Counted from the stretch's first letter, positions 29,369 through 42,306 are shown. The stretch: DNA of 64,000 nucleotides from Zygnema cylindricum (GCA_037447655.1 JBBHKE010002832.1:188001-252000), one strand, 5' to 3'. Notes: generated from the sequence alone by a model not told the origin. Made by a program: numbers and translations.

Positions 29369-30379
29369 GCCATATCCAACCCGCTGCAGCAGGAGGACCA
29401 GCAGTAGTAGTGGAAGTAGACATGGGAAACAGCAGAAGCTATCAAGCACCAACTCAATAGCCAACTTTCAGCTTACACAAATTATGACTCAAATAGTCAA
29501 TATGCCTCAAATATCTCATAATGATACACAACAAAGTAAACTGACAATTCCCAAAATTGCAGCCCAAATGACACACTAAACCATATGATATGATGTTTGG
29601 AAGTTTCCCAAAAACTGCCCTTAGAAATTCATATTCCCAAAACTGGATACTACAAAATTGGCTAAGTCCTAAGTTATATACTCACATTGTGTATCTACTG
29701 GTCTACACTAATTTGGGTTACTGTTACTGCAATTATTACCCTGACTAACTACAAAGTATCCTACCTGTACGTTACTGTACTGTAGTACCTCAAAATCCCT
29801 AATTACTATTTTCCAAAAACCTAATTAATGGAACACTATTTTTTATTACACAAAACTACAAAACAATGTTTATTCAAATATATTCAGATATCAAACCGTA
29901 CACAAAACTTTCTAGATGCTTAGTCAGTGGTAGTCGCTAAAGTCCACTCAGCTGTGGTCGTGTAGTACGAAGCACCTGAGTGCTTCGTCACTTGTGGTCC
30001 CACGTGAATCACGCTTATGGTCCCTCGTGAATCACGCTTGTGGTCCTAGGTGAATTACGTCCGTTGGAACAAATTCAATCAACGATGGTACCGTCAAACC
30101 GTACCATATATTTCCAAAATACCTGGTTTAGATTCCGTTCGTCCGATCCTGTAAAACCCAATCGTCAACTGCATGACGCGTGTGGCTGACTCTCGGCAAC
30201 ATTCGTAAAATCTGCATACGTTCTCTTGCCGACATGTGTCCCTTTAAAAGTACAATATACTCTATTATACTTTTGCTACTGTAACACTAATTAAGGTAAG
30301 TATTGCAGCAGACTACTTAGAAAATATTCTAAGTTATTTTAGCCATATCTACTAAAATAAAAATTTCTAAATTAAAACA
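29369..30379 (-). repeat. Copia 3 3' LTR
   Basis: Aligns with 34492-35483 over its length, including the CACCTGAGTGCTTCGTCACTTGTGG-like segment and the first codons of gag. The outer end is set by the TG near 29369 and is approximate. Confidence 0.75.
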
Positions 30380-30429
30380 CTCCCCTAAATATTTAGAATC
30401 AGTTACTCACTTAGTCCAATAGCATCTTT

Positions 30430-31700
30430 GCAAAACTATAACTTAGAAGCAGGAAGGGCTTTTGTTAATATGTCAGCCACCATCTTCTCGTCTAGTAAAT
30501 AACAGAATTTAATGACTTTTGCAAGTAATTTCTCACTAACAAAGTGAAGTTTAACATACATGTGTTTGCTCTTAAAGTGATGGTTGGGGTTAGAGGTAAT
30601 TGCAATTGATGCTTCGTTGTCATATTAGATAGCTTGAGGACCTGTTTGTATATACCCAAGTTTTTGTAAAATGGACTTGACCCATAAGAGCTCTTTGAGG
30701 GCGGAAACTGGTGCCATATATTCTGACTCCATTGTGGATTGAGCTGTAACCTTTTGTAATTTGCTACTCCACCAACAAGTTCTATCTCCAATCTTCAAAA
30801 CAAAGTCGGTTTCCAGCTTGGCATGTCTTTATAGCTAGCATCCCTCCACGTCTGTATTTTCACCTCTCCATCTCCGAGTACAAGATTAAGATTTCGAGTA
30901 CATACAAGATATCTCAACACCCTTTTTGCTCCTTGCTAGTCTGCCTTTTTAGGATTTTGTAGACTTCTACTTAAGACTCTCATATCTTTTGCAATGCCGG
31001 GTCTCGTACAATTCGTAAAATATATAAAACTTTTGAGTACCTATCTATATGGCTTTGAAGCCATAAACTATTCCTCCCTTGTCTCTAGACTCTCACAAAC
31101 CATTATGCCTGAGTCAAAATCAATTCTTTCCAATTTTTGCCTGAATTCCATGGGAGTTAGAGATCCCTTTACATCTTTCATTTCAAATCTTTTGAGCATG
31201 TTACCTATTGCTTCTTCCTGAGTCAACATAATCAGTCTTTTGTTTAAATCTCTTTCTACCTGTATTCCTAAGATATACTTGGCCTCTCCGAGGTCCTTCA
31301 TCTTTAACCTAAACCTTAAAGTCGCTTTAATGCGGTTTATTTCATCCATTGACTTGCTCATTAATAATAAGTAATCCACATATACAGCAATGTATACTAT
31401 CCCATCCTCCCCTCATAAAACATATACAGAATGATTTGAGCTAATTCTCTCAAAACCTAGCGCAGTCAAAAACTCATCTAACTTCAAACTCTATTGACGG
31501 GGGGCTTGTTTTAGCCCATACAAAGATTTCATCAATTTACACACTAATTCTTCCTTTCTTTTTTCAACATACATTTCAGGTTGTTTCATATAAATGGTTT
31601 CTTCTAACTCTTCATGCAAGAAGGCCGTTTTATATCTATTTGATGTATTTCCAAGTTCTATAGCCGCTAGACTTAGCAAAATTTTGATAGTGGGAAATCA
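30430..31700 (-). pseudogene. Copia 3 reverse transcriptase-RNase H remnant
   Basis: Readable pieces on the minus strand: YKTAFLHEELEETIYMKQPE, LMKSLYGLKQAPRQ, then KMKDLGEAKYILGIQVERD and EEAIGNMLKRFEMKDVKGS. The catalytic box is YVDY in place of YVDD, so the polymerase would be inactive even with frames mended. RNase H pieces continue to about 30430 with several stops. Confidence 0.8.
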
Positions 31701-33211
31701 AACAACTGGAGAGAATATCTCTTCAAAGTCAATACCTTCTTTTTGATTGTACCCTTTGGCCACTAGTCTAGCCTTATACCTTACAAAGGTGATGTTCGGG
31801 TTCTGCTTCACCTTGAATACCCATTTGCTACTGTTGGCTTTTTAACTTGAAGGAAGATCCACCAGCTCCCATGTCTGTGCCTTCATAATAGATTTCATTT
31901 AATCGTTTGTCGCCTCTATCCACATATTTCTCTCACTTGATAAGAAGGCTTCTTTGATCGTTGGAGGCTCTTCAATAGCTGCAAAAAAAGAAAAGTGAGA
32001 GCTTGTTTGCAGACGGCTACTAGATATCTTTCCCCTTGGATATTTTGAGGTTGAAATCGTCAACAACCTCTAAATTTTCAGTTTTGTTTAAACCTTAACT
32101 TGAGCTGGTATTGAGTGTGTATCAGTTCCTTCTGCCTGAGGTGTAGCTTGTGATGAAGCATCTTATCAAGGCATCTGTTGAAGTGAAGGAATCGGTGTCC
32201 CACTTGCCGGTGGAGAGTAGACTCGATGCGTATGGTGAAAAATGACATATTCTTGCTTTTCTTTTGCCGTTTGATCTGGCACTTTAAAAAGGTCAACTGA
32301 ATCGTGTTCATCGTTACTATGGATTTTCCTAGAGATAATCACTTTATGTTTCTCAAATAAAAAAACTTTATATCCTTTCGCATTATCATCATACCCCATA
32401 AAAATCCCAGGTATGCCTTTAGCATCCATTTTCCATCTATCCTGTGAAGTATCTACAATAAAACACTTGCTTCCAAAGATCTTAAAGTGAGTAACATCAA
32501 GTTTTTCTCCTGTCCAAAGCTCATAAGGTGTAGTGCTAATAGATCTAGAAGCAATTCTATATTTAATTTAAACAGCATTGTTAAGTGTTTCAGCCCAAAA
32601 TTTCAAATCTAGCCCTTTATCTACATGCGTGGACCGTGCACTTTGTCACTGTTCTATTTAATCACTCAGAAACAAAATTTTTTTCTGGTGTATATGGAAC
32701 TGTAAGATTGTGACTGATACCTTCCTGAAAGAGAAATTCTTCGAATTCTTGGCCCCTCCCCCGTCCATCCTCACCAATTCAACTCCTAAGCTTTTCCGCC
32801 CACATTTGAGGTTTCATGAGTAAACACTTCACTTTTATGTTGCATGAAGTAAAATTTGGTGTAACTCGAGTATTCATCTGTAAATGTGACCATATAGTGG
32901 ACGCCTCTAGCCAAAGCCACTTGTGAAGGACCGAGAACATCAAAATGTATTAGCTGCAGAACTTTTTCAGATCTCTAGTATGTTTCCTGTAGAAATGGCA
33001 ATCTGTGGATCTTGCCAAGTGAACAGCCATCACATGATAAAATAGGATGAGAGGTGAGAGAAACTCCATCAGCTTTTCCCGAATTCACCATTTTCTTTAG
33101 ACTATCATAATTCATGTGTCCTATTCTCTTATGCCATAACTCATTATCACATTGGACACTAGAGTAGAGAACATAATTTTCCTTATATTCAGCCATGTCT
33201 ATCCGGTACAT
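31700..33211 (-). pseudogene. Copia 3 integrase remnant
   Basis: The zinc-binding part ELWHKRIGHMNYDSLKKMV and CDGCSLGKIHRLPF lies at 32975-33211. The core (32500-32970) is broken. The C-terminal part GIFMGYDDNAKGYKVFLF is at 32166-32429. Confidence 0.75.
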
Positions 33212-33265
33212 TTTGCTAGCATCTCTAGTTCCTGTTAGTGCTACTTTTTTTTTCTTGCTAACAAC

Positions 33266-33721
33266 CTATCTACCTCTTTTCAGTATGACTTCAAAGCCTT
33301 TGCTTTCCACTAATGATGTAGAGAAATGATTCTTTTTAAAGTATCGAACATACAAAACATTGTGAAGAGTTCTCTCTACCGACTTTTCCCCCACATCTAC
33401 CATTAAAGATACATCACCCTGAGCTGAGGTTTGAACACTCATCCCACAAGCATAGTATATACTCTTTGGAGGCATTTGCTGTAGATTTGAAAAAACCGTT
33501 TTGTTATAGCACATGTGGGCCGATGCTCCTGTGTCCATAATCCATCTTGCATACTTAGGACCCTCCATTGCAGCCGCCATAGCAAATAATTCTGCTTCCT
33601 CTTGTTCATTGAAGCTCAAAGACTCATCTACATCAGTTGCAAAAGCTAAAAAGAGAGCATTTCCACGAGGAGGATTTCCAAGAAAACTTGTTTGATATTG
33701 GCTTTGCTGCCAACCCGGCAT
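33266..33721 (-). pseudogene. Copia 3 protease region
   Basis: 151 open codons contain the active-site motif WIMDTGASAHMCYN (Asp-Thr-Gly) and the typical YACGMSVQT and LHNVLYV strands. It is closely parallel to 49095-49682 in element 5. It is cut off from gag by stops near 33730-33960. Confidence 0.8.
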
Positions 33722-33962
33722 GTATAAACATATCTCATTAGCCTTTTTCTGCTTAGGATAATATTTGTATTTATGATCCTTCTTAGAAAAATAAAAAAAA
33801 ATTGTAGATGATTGTCTATTTGGCCTCTGATTAAACTAATTAAAATGATTAAACTGATTCTAATTCTGGTTAAATTGACTCATGTTCTGATTAATTTGAG
33901 CTCTTTTGTCAAAGTCTGTTGCCAAAGTTTCAACCTTTCCTTCTCCTTCAAGGAGTTTAGTA

Positions 33963-34550
33963 TTAGACTCTTCCTCTAATATAAGATTCAAATAACCAAC
34001 TAACTTTAACATGACTTTTTAACTGAGCAGACACACCTTTCATGCTTCTAATAAGTCCTCTAATAAGAAAAGCTGTCTGTTGAAACTCAGGAAATGACCC
34101 CCCAACACAAGAGTATGGATCAATAAGTGCACGAAAGTTGTCGCAATACTCGAACATAGTTCCCCCCGTATATTTGTACCCCAAAAAATTTCCTGCCACC
34201 AAGAGCTCTTTTCGGAAATTCGCTTTCTCAAAAGCGGATTTCAGTGATGTCCAAATCTCCTTTGCCTTCTTCATTTTCAGGCAAGACATGACCAGATTTT
34301 CTCAAATACAAAGAATTAGATTGTTCTTTGCCATTGAATTCTATTTCGCCCAACTTGGATCGGTTTCATCACGGGAGCCATCCAAGACCCCCAATAAGTG
34401 AGCAGTTTCAAACGAAGATTCAACCATCGCCGCCCAATACGCATACTTTTGGCCTCTGAAGATAGGAATTCTTGACGAATGGCCCATAACCTGTTGTTCT
34501 ACAACCACCGCTGCAACAGGACGATCAGCAGTAGAAGTGGAAGTAGACAT
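33963..34550 (-). pseudogene. Copia 3 gag remnant
   Basis: The start MSTSTSTADRPVAAVVVEQQ lies inside the LTR. The capsid part follows (IPIFRGQKYAYWAAMVESSF, then KAKEIWTSLKSAFEKANFRKE) with a stop and shift near 34290-34340. Confidence 0.75.
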
Positions 34551-35483
34551 GGAAAAGAGCAGAAGCTAACAAACACCTACTCAACAGCCAACTTTCAGCT
34601 TACACAAATTATGTTTCAAAAAGCTATTATACCTCAAATTTTTTACATTGATACACAACAAATTAAAATGAGAATTCCCAAAATTGCAGCCTAAATGACT
34701 CACTAAACGATAAGATATGTTGTGTGGAAGTTTTATCAAAAACTGCCCTTAGAAAATCATATTCCCAAAACTGGATACTACAAAATTGGTTAAGTCCTAA
34801 GTTATATTCTCACTCTGTGTATCTATTGGTCTACACTAATCTGGGTAAATATTACTGCGGTTAATACCTTGACTAACGACAAAGTATCCTACCTGTACGT
34901 TACTATATCCTAGTACCTCAAAAACCCTAATTATTATTTTCCAAAAATCTAATTAATGGAACACTATTTTTTACTACACTAAACTACAAAACAATGTTTA
35001 TTCAATTATTTTCAGATATCGAACCGTACACAAAACGTTCCAGAAGCTTAGTCAGTGGTAGTCGCTAAAGTCCACTCGAATGTGGTTGTGTAGTACGAAG
35101 CACTTGAGTGCTTCGTCACTTGTGGTCCCACGTGAATCATGCTTGTGGTCCCATGTGAATTGTGTCCGTTGGAACAAACTCAATCGAAGATGGTTATGTC
35201 AAACCGTACCATATATTTCCGGAATACCCGGTTCAGATTTCGTTCGTCCGATCTTGTAAATCCAATCGTCAAATGCGTGACGCATGTGGCTGAGTGTTGG
35301 CGCCACTCCGTAACACCTGCATATATTCTCTTGCCGACAAGTGTCTTTGTAAAAGTACAATATACTCTATTGTACTTTTGCTACTGAAACAATAATGAAG
35401 GTAAGTATTACAACAGATTACTTAGAAAATATTCTAAGTTATTTTAGCCCTATCTTCTAAAATAAAATTTCTTAATTACAACA
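34492..35483 (-). repeat. Copia 3 5' LTR (contains the gag start codon)
   Basis: On the minus strand it begins TGTTGTAATTAAG and ends GTAGAACAACA, just before GGTTATGGGCC. The ends are inverted repeats (TGTTG/CAACA). The gag ATG at 34550 is 59 bases inside the end. Confidence 0.8.
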
Positions 35484-35789
35484 ACTCCATGGTTCTGTCT
35501 GCTCATCCTGCAACATCTCACACGATGGCGCCACATGTCATTCCAGGATAAATTTGGTGAAAGCGGCCAAAATGGTCATTTGAGTAATCGACTCCAATGT
35601 AAGCTATCCGATCAAATGTGCATTTTTTATGTCGACCAATCATGCGTACAACGCACAAAATGCTATGTAAATACGTAGGTTTATCTTATTTTATGTCCAG
35701 TTTTTTTTTTTTTTTTTGTTAAACGACATTACTCTTTGGGAACTCGTTTTAACTAATTCGCACCACATATGCTTAACGATTCTTCTTTA

Positions 35790-35885
35790 TCGACTAGATA
35801 AGCACCACGACTATTGTTGCCAATAGGGACTTCGTAGGACGGGTGTACGATCGGGGATCAAATCCTGGTTAGTATATCTTTTTTG
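35790..35885 (+). mobile_element. tRNA-like SINE candidate
   Basis: A B-box-like GGGATCAAATCC (35854-35865) lies 14 bases before a T6 run (35879-35884), a possible Pol III terminator. An A-box is less clear (ACTAGATAAGCACC near 35796). It does not fold convincingly as a functional tRNA, so it is called only as a candidate. Confidence 0.3.
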
Positions 35886-36262
35886 ATAAGGACTACCTTT
35901 CTCTCTCTCACCCTGTCATCCTTGCTATTTAGGTTGCAACCATGGTTTCTCTCTCTCTCTCTACCTCTGAGCGTAGAATCAACTATTCTAAAGAGATAAC
36001 TTAATTTATCCTTTTCAACTGTTCCTGCGTCACATCGTAGACCTATATCCTTTCACCATAGGCTGAAAAAGATGCTTTTGCGTTGGTATCTCTGCCATTG
36101 TCGCCGTGGATGGACATGTAATTCTAGAGCCTCCTTCAAATTAAAAAAATAAAAAAATTCAGGCGTGTTTGTTAGATTATTCCCAGACTGACTTGGTTCG
36201 AGCACATGCAAACGCCCACAACATTCTGCCTTCCTCCATTGGTGCCGCAAAGTAGTGAACTT

Positions 36263-37002
36263 TGTTGAACATCGGTAATTACTAGTTCACTTCTCTAATT
36301 TATTTACACTTTAGAAAGAGAGAGTGAGGATCAAAGGCACGCCACGGCTGCCGCAATATTTAGAAAGTGGTAGATTTAGAAGTAGATGATATTTTTCCAA
36401 AATGGAGCCTTGGTCCAGGTTTGAACCTAGGTTTGCAGCCTACTATGAAGTCGTACGTCTTATCCACTAAGGCATTATCGAACGATACAGGTAGCGGGTT
36501 TCAAAAATATATAAACATTATACGAAGCAATTGACATCAGACTAACGAAGAGGAACAACTGGCGCATGTGCAAATATGAACCGTAAAAATATCTTTGTCG
36601 ACGGTTGTATTGCCCACGGAAGTGAGCTTTGGTGCCACAAGATATCTTCCGCAGCGCCAATGGCATACATTATTTGAACCGAGAAGATGGGAAGGAAGGC
36701 AAGTGGCATTGTCAAAGTGTCTATCTTTTCTGTGGGTTCCCATGAATTAGTCTGAATGGGAAGACCAAGACGCAGGTTTGTCTTTATTTGCAACTTGGTG
36801 GTTTTGAGTAGGATAACTTTGAGAGAAAATTCAATGATTCTTTTTGCGTTTGACTTAGGGGAGTCTTATCCTCACAAGATTGAGGGTGGTCAAAATATTT
36901 TTGTGCCTGGGTGGCGCTTATTCAGTGGGAAATTGGAAGGGGCAAATATTATCCTAGAGGCTTTACATAGGTTGCTCATTTTGTGGGTCAATGGAGACCA
37001 CA
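36263..37002 (+). repeat. Copia 4 5' LTR
   Basis: Starts TGTTGAAC. It aligns with 41376-42300 over most of its length: both include the TTTAGAAAGTGGnAGATTTAG segment and TTCAGTGGGAAATTGGAAGG. A tRNA-like block is embedded in it at 36407-36473. Confidence 0.85.
36407..36473 (-). other. tRNA-like sequence inside the copia 4 LTR
   Basis: On the minus strand it starts GCCTTAGTGGATAAGACG, with a fitting A-box (TAGTGGATAAG, 36459-36469). A B-box GGTTCAAACCT follows at 36418-36428, then CCAAGGC, which could pair with the 5' GCCTTAG. The anticodon-arm region looks like a tRNA-Arg type but pairs poorly. In the 3' LTR (about 41521-41610) the B-box is destroyed. It is not a functional tRNA gene. Confidence 0.35.
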
Positions 37003-37014
37003 AAATTTTTGGTT

Positions 37015-38640
37015 ATGGAACCACCCTCTACAGTACCGATATTTGATGGATCAGACTTTTGTATTGGGAAATGATGATGGATGGAGAACTATTTGAGAAG
37101 CATCTATGAGGTATTGTGTTGTTTGGACAAATTTGATGCCCACCTCCACCTGTGTTTAAAGGGACACGTTTTTCTGGCACCTCCGTCACTATAGTAGCTA
37201 GAATAGTTGCCACCATCACCGAGGATGAAGATGAGGAAAGAGAGGAGATTGTCATGGAAGGTGAAAAGGGAGGATTTGCAACTCAACTGACACCATTGTC
37301 GAAGGCGATGCCGGCAGCAGCATCACCTGCAACGTTGACAAAGGTTAACGTTGACAAAGGTTTAGATTGACAGATCAGAGTATGAAAAGTGGAACTACAA
37401 AGACAAGGTTGCTAAGCTCTTAATTCTTAAAATTGTTGCAAAGGGAATTACCATTCCCCTTATGCATATAACTTCATCTAGTTGGATATCCGTTGCTTTC
37501 ATCTTGACCGAACAGTTGTAAAAAATAAGAGCAACCGGATGGTTTTGGAAAACGAAGTGCAGTTAACTCATGACATGAAGAGAAAGAGTGAATATATTAA
37601 CGATGAAACCACCTTAGAAGTATGAGAATATCATTAACCAATTGTACGACATAGGAGATAGCAAATCGAATTGGGATGACACAGTGGGAATGATTTTAGT
37701 GAAAGAGAGCACAATAGAGCTTAGGAGTGGGAGTCGAAGTGTTTAAGCATTGTTTGCAGGAGCTGATTGGCAGAAGCGTGATGAGGAGAGAGGGAAAGAT
37801 CCCTATCGAAACTTTGGTGGAAGAGGATAAGGAGGTAGCAGATTTGATAGACAGCGGAGAGGAACTTCTCAAGGAGGATTATGGCACTTCTGCAAGAAAA
37901 CGGGACACTATATGGCAGATTGTGTCAAACTTGCAGATCTTCGACTGAAAGATGGAAAAGGAACCTCATAGGATGGAGGAAAAAAAAATACTTTCTTGAC
38001 TCAAGTTCATGATGAGGAAAAGGACAAAGAAACCGAACAGGAAGCGGAGCTTGGGGAGCTTCTTCTTAATCCAAAAACCATTGAAAAGCATGTCGACATT
38101 CCACAGAGACAAAAATGTGCTTTCAGAGGTAAGATGGATCCACCTTAGGATGGGTGGATCATAAACTCAGGGATCTCAATGCATATATGCAAAGATAAGA
38201 GGTGGTTCACTAAATTAAGAAAGATCCCAACAGTTGAAATAGTGTATAGAGATGGTAGAGTAGAAACCACAAGTCTTGTTTGAACTGTTGACTTGAAGGT
38301 TTAAGTTGATGGAAAGGCCTCAATTGTAACACTCTCAGACATTATTTACATTCTACAACTTAGCAAGAACCTAGTCTCAATAGCTGTCCTAGATGAAAAG
38401 GAGTTTGAAACAGGAATTAGGAAAGGAATCTTCACATCAAGCTTTGATAATGAGGTTTATTTCATAGCTGAGAAGGGCAATCAAGGGATGTTCATAATTT
38501 TTCTTTGCAATAAAAGGGTGGTATTTACTCGCGTGCAAGTGAGATGATGATTTGGCACAAAAGGTTGGGGCATGTGCATCTAGATAGATTCAAGAAAATG
38601 AAGAAAGAGTGAATAGTGGAGGGTATTACTTTAAAGGATG
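37015..38640 (+). pseudogene. Copia 4 gag-protease remnant
   Basis: The start MEPPSTVPIFDGSDF and MENYLRSIYEVL is a copia Gag opening (FDGxxYxxW type) broken by two stops. Further pieces extend to 38100. The protease motif reads GWIINSGISMHIC near 38152, with the catalytic Asp changed to Asn. Confidence 0.7.
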
Positions 38641-39480
38641 ATGAGTCCTTTGATGATTGCAGTGGATGTGCCCAAGGGAAGATTCAAAGACTTCCATTTC
38701 CAAAGGCAACCACATTTTAGCAGAGAGAAAGTATTGGATCTAATTCACACTGATGTTTGGAGACCAGCTAGGTATGCTTCACATGGGGGGAAGAGATGGA
38801 TGTTAACCATCACAGATGATTAGTATGGATACACAGAGGTAAACTTTCTTTGACATAAGTCAGAGGTATTAAGATATTTCAAAGAATTTAAAGTATTTGG
38901 GTTAAAAACTACATGAAACCTCAATAAAAGAGATAAGAAGTGATAATGGGAAAGAATACACTTCTAGGGAATTTGAAGAATATCTTACAGAAGAAGGAAT
39001 ACATCATGAGAAAATTGTTCCCAATAATCTAGAACAAAATAGAGTAGCAGAAAGAGTGAATAGAACTTTAGGAGATATAACCAGAAGTATGTTAAGTGAT
39101 TAGAGGATAGGGTTGCAGTTTTGGGCTGAGTCTATTAACTATGTTAATTTCATCAAAAATAGAGTTTTAACTTTAGCAAATAAAAAGGAATTTTGGTATG
39201 AGAGGTAGACATGAAGAATGTGTGATTTGTCTAGTTTAAGAGTGTTCGGAAGTCAAGTCTACAATTTGGATTCTGATAAGACTAAATGGAAGTTAGAGGG
39301 AACAGGGAAACCATGATATATTGTAGGATATGATGGGAGCAAAAAAAGATACCGGGCGTATGACTTGAAAAAGAGAGAAAAAATTCTGGTAAAACACATA
39401 GTGGTGATGAATGAAGAGAAGTCCATTGATCCATTCAAATATTTTAAAGAAGTCAAAATCAGATTTGAAACGGATTAGTT
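38530..39480 (+). pseudogene. Copia 4 integrase remnant
   Basis: Zinc-binding part MIWHKRLGHVHLDRFKKMK and CSGCAQGKIQRLPF near 38545-38700, then core pieces (RSDNGKEYTSREFEEYL near 38937, EQNRVAERVNRTL near 39030). Several stops and a frameshift break it. Confidence 0.7.
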
Positions 39481-39829
39481 TTCTGACTTTGACTTTGAAG
39501 AGAAGGAAGATCGAGAAAAAGAAAAATCTGCAGATCTACCAAAGGAGAAGGAGGAAAAGACAACATTCAAGGAAACGCCATTATACAAAGTGGAAACCGA
39601 TGAGGAACTTGATGAGATACCAAAATTGGAAGATAGGGAAGCTAAAAATCTCCCAAAACGAAACCCAAAGATACCTTCCATACCGACGTCCGATTGTGAA
39701 AGGGGAAGAAAAAGTAGTAAACGACTTCAAGAAAGACAAGTAAATAACCAACTCACAAAGATGTCTCACCCAGATGAACCTCAGACATAATTAGAGGCCA
39801 TAAACACCCCAAAAAGTTGCCGGTGGATC

Positions 39830-41340
39830 AGTGCTATAAATGAAAAAATGGCCTCCATCATGGAAGCCTATACATGGGAATTGGTAGATTGTTCGCCAGA
39901 CTGAAAATTGATCGGATGTAAGTGGGTTTTTAAACTTAAATTAAACCCAGATAATACCATTGAAAGGTACAAAGCTAGGTTAGTTGCAAAGGGGTATACT
40001 CAAAAATGGGGGATAAACTACGAAGAAACCTTTGAACGTGTAGTCAGATTTCGTTATGTTAGAATCTTTTTAAGTTTAGTCGGAATAGAGGATATGGAAA
40101 AACACCAGATGGATATTAAAACAACCTTTTTGCACGGAGAGTTAGAATAAGAAATTTACATGAGGCAACTAGAAGGATTTGTGGAAAGTGGGGAACAAAG
40201 AAAGGTTCGCAAATTGATAAAATCACTCTATGGGCTTAAGCAAGCCACGCAACAATGGAATATAAAATTGGATAAATTTCTGACCGGTTTGGGGTATATC
40301 AGAATTAGTTTAGATCACTCCATATATTTTTTTGAGGATGAGAATGGAGTGATATTTATTGCTATTTGTGTCGATGATTTGTTGGTCTTAAGCAAGACCT
40401 TAGATAAGATTAACAAACTAAAACATGATCTTAGAAGCCGTTTTGATATGAAATATCTCAGTCAAGCGAAGTACAATTTGGGAATTCAAATGGAGAGAGA
40501 TAGAGGGAATAGGAATATAAGACTCACACAGAAAGAAACAATCGGTAATATGCTAGAAATATTTCAGATAAAAAAAACAAATGGAAGTACTACTCCCATG
40601 GATTTGAATAAAGTGTTTGAGGGGAGTGAAGAGAGAGGAATGTTGACTTTTAATGATGAGATGGATGAGATAGAAAGAAAATTTATTGAAAATATCCCTT
40701 ATCGATAGATTGTAGGCAGTTTAATCTATTTTATGAATTGTACCTGTCCGGATATAGCCGCACCTGTAGGTGCACTTAGTAGAAGTCTAAATGAACCAAG
40801 AAAGAGAGACTATGAGGCTGCCAAAAGGGTGATGAGGTATCTTGTGGGGACGAGGGAATTACGGTTGCATTTGGGAGGGGAGCACACTACCATCAACACC
40901 TGAAGTGATGCCAATTATGGAGATGTGCCTTTAAGGTGGTGTACGACTAGATATGTGTTGCAAATTGGATCCAGTGGATGTTGTTGGAGTAGCAAGCAAC
41001 AAAAAGTAGTTGCTCAGTCCACTATGGAGGCTGAAAAAATGGCTTCCTGAGCAGCAACCAAAGAATTAATGTGGGTTAAATCTCTCGTTGAAGAACTTCG
41101 ATTCATGAAGTTTGGAACTCAAAATGTTTTTGTGATAATCAAGCTGCTATCTCCATTGCAGCTAATCCGAAACATCACTTCAAAGCTGAACATATGGATA
41201 TTAGTCTAAGATTTGTCAAAGAAAAGGTAGAAAATTAAATAATGAAACTGGTTCATAAAACTAATAGAGAAATGATTGCAGACATGATGACAAAATGAGT
41301 GCCTTCCCCTGAGTTGATTTTTTACAAAGAAAACTGTGGA
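39830..41340 (+). pseudogene. Copia 4 reverse transcriptase-RNase H remnant
   Basis: Reverse transcriptase runs from [20 protein letters not shown] through KSLYGLKQATQQWN. The catalytic box is CVDD (AICVDDLLVL), both Asp kept. IVGSLIYFMNCTCPDIAA and the RNase H part follow, with a stop at each of several Trp or Gln positions. Confidence 0.8.
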
Positions 41341-41375
41341 TTATAACTAAAAAGTGACTAGGAATTAAAGGGGAG

Positions 41376-42300
41376 TGTTGAAAAGAGGTAATTAATAGTT
41401 CGCTTCTCTAATTTATTTCCACTTTAAAAAGAGAGAGTGAGAATCAAAGGCACGCCATGGCTTCTGCAATATTTAGAAAGTGGCAGATTTAGAAGTAGAG
41501 GATACTTTACCAAAATAGAGCCTTGGTCCAGATTTTTACCTGGGTCTGTAGAGCACTATGTAATCGTACGTGCACTATGTAATGGTACGTCTTATCCACT
41601 GAGGCGTTATCGAAACGATACACGTAACGGGTTTCAAAAATATTTAAACATTACGATACACGTAACGGGTTTCAAAAATATTTAAACATTAACGCGACAG
41701 CTAATTAACACTAGACTAACGAAGAGGAACAATTCATGCATGTATGCGAATCTGAACCATGTAAAAAATGTTTTGATCGGACGGCCGTCATTATAGTGAG
41801 CTTTTGGTTCCATACAAAGATAGTCTCACGCGGTGCCACGTGGCGCCACATTATTTGATACCGGAGAATATGGGAGGGAGGAACCATGGCTTTCGATTTG
41901 ACAGGTGTCACCTTGTAGACGTTGTCGTACAATGGTCGTACAATAAGTACATCGTCCATTGTTCTTTTTTGTACTATATAGTGTTCCTATTGGACTAGGG
42001 TTTAGTAGTAGGTAGTCGTGAGTAGGCAGACCAAGACTTAGTGATATTTGGGGAACACTCTCTAAGAGAGCTTGTTACTATAAAGGTCATTTTTTACCAA
42101 CCATAACTTACTGCTCAGGGGAGCAAATTCAGTGATTCTTTTTGCGTTTGACTCATGGGAGTCTTGTACTCACAAAGGTGAGTGTGGTCTGAATATTTTT
42201 GAGCCTGGGTGGCACTTATTCAGTGGGAAATTGGAAGGGGCAAATATTATCCTAGAGGCTTTACATAGGCTGCTCATTTTGTGGGTCAATGAAGACCACA
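41376..42300 (+). repeat. Copia 4 3' LTR
   Basis: Starts TGTTGAAAAG after the purine tract and ends GACCACA. It is longer than the 5' LTR because of short insertions, including a repeated ACGTAACGGGTTTCAAAAATATTTAAACAT-type segment near 41620-41690. Confidence 0.8.
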
Positions 42301-42306
42301 AAACTT

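Larger units (their letters stand above)
29369..35483 (-). mobile_element. Copia element 3, both LTRs present, coding region decayed
   Basis: Minus-strand order: 5' LTR 34492-35483, gag, protease, integrase, reverse transcriptase, RNase H, purine tract (ATTTAGGGGAG on the minus strand, 30380-30390), 3' LTR about 29369-30379. It is in the same family as element 5: both start Gag with MSTSTS/MSTSTT and share VVVEQQVMG. The two LTRs differ moderately, and no clear target duplication was found. Confidence 0.85.
36263..42300 (+). mobile_element. Copia element 4, both LTRs present, coding region decayed
   Basis: 5' LTR 36263-37002, primer site TGGTTATGGAACC (37010-37022), gag from ATG 37015, protease, integrase, reverse transcriptase and RNase H, purine tract TTAAAGGGGAG (41365-41375), 3' LTR 41376-42300. 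AACTT occurs at 36258-36262 and at 42302-42306, one base off the LTR end; this may be the target duplication. Many stops replace Trp, Gln or Arg codons, as expected for C-to-T decay of methylated DNA. Confidence 0.85.

Noticed and set aside
29369-29460. Start of a second copia element in tandem at the left end of element 3
   Set aside because: The gag start is part of the LTR in this family, so its presence is expected in a 3' LTR.
36407-36473. Functional tRNA gene
   Set aside because: Anticodon and T arms pair poorly and the block lies inside an LTR; kept only as tRNA-like sequence.
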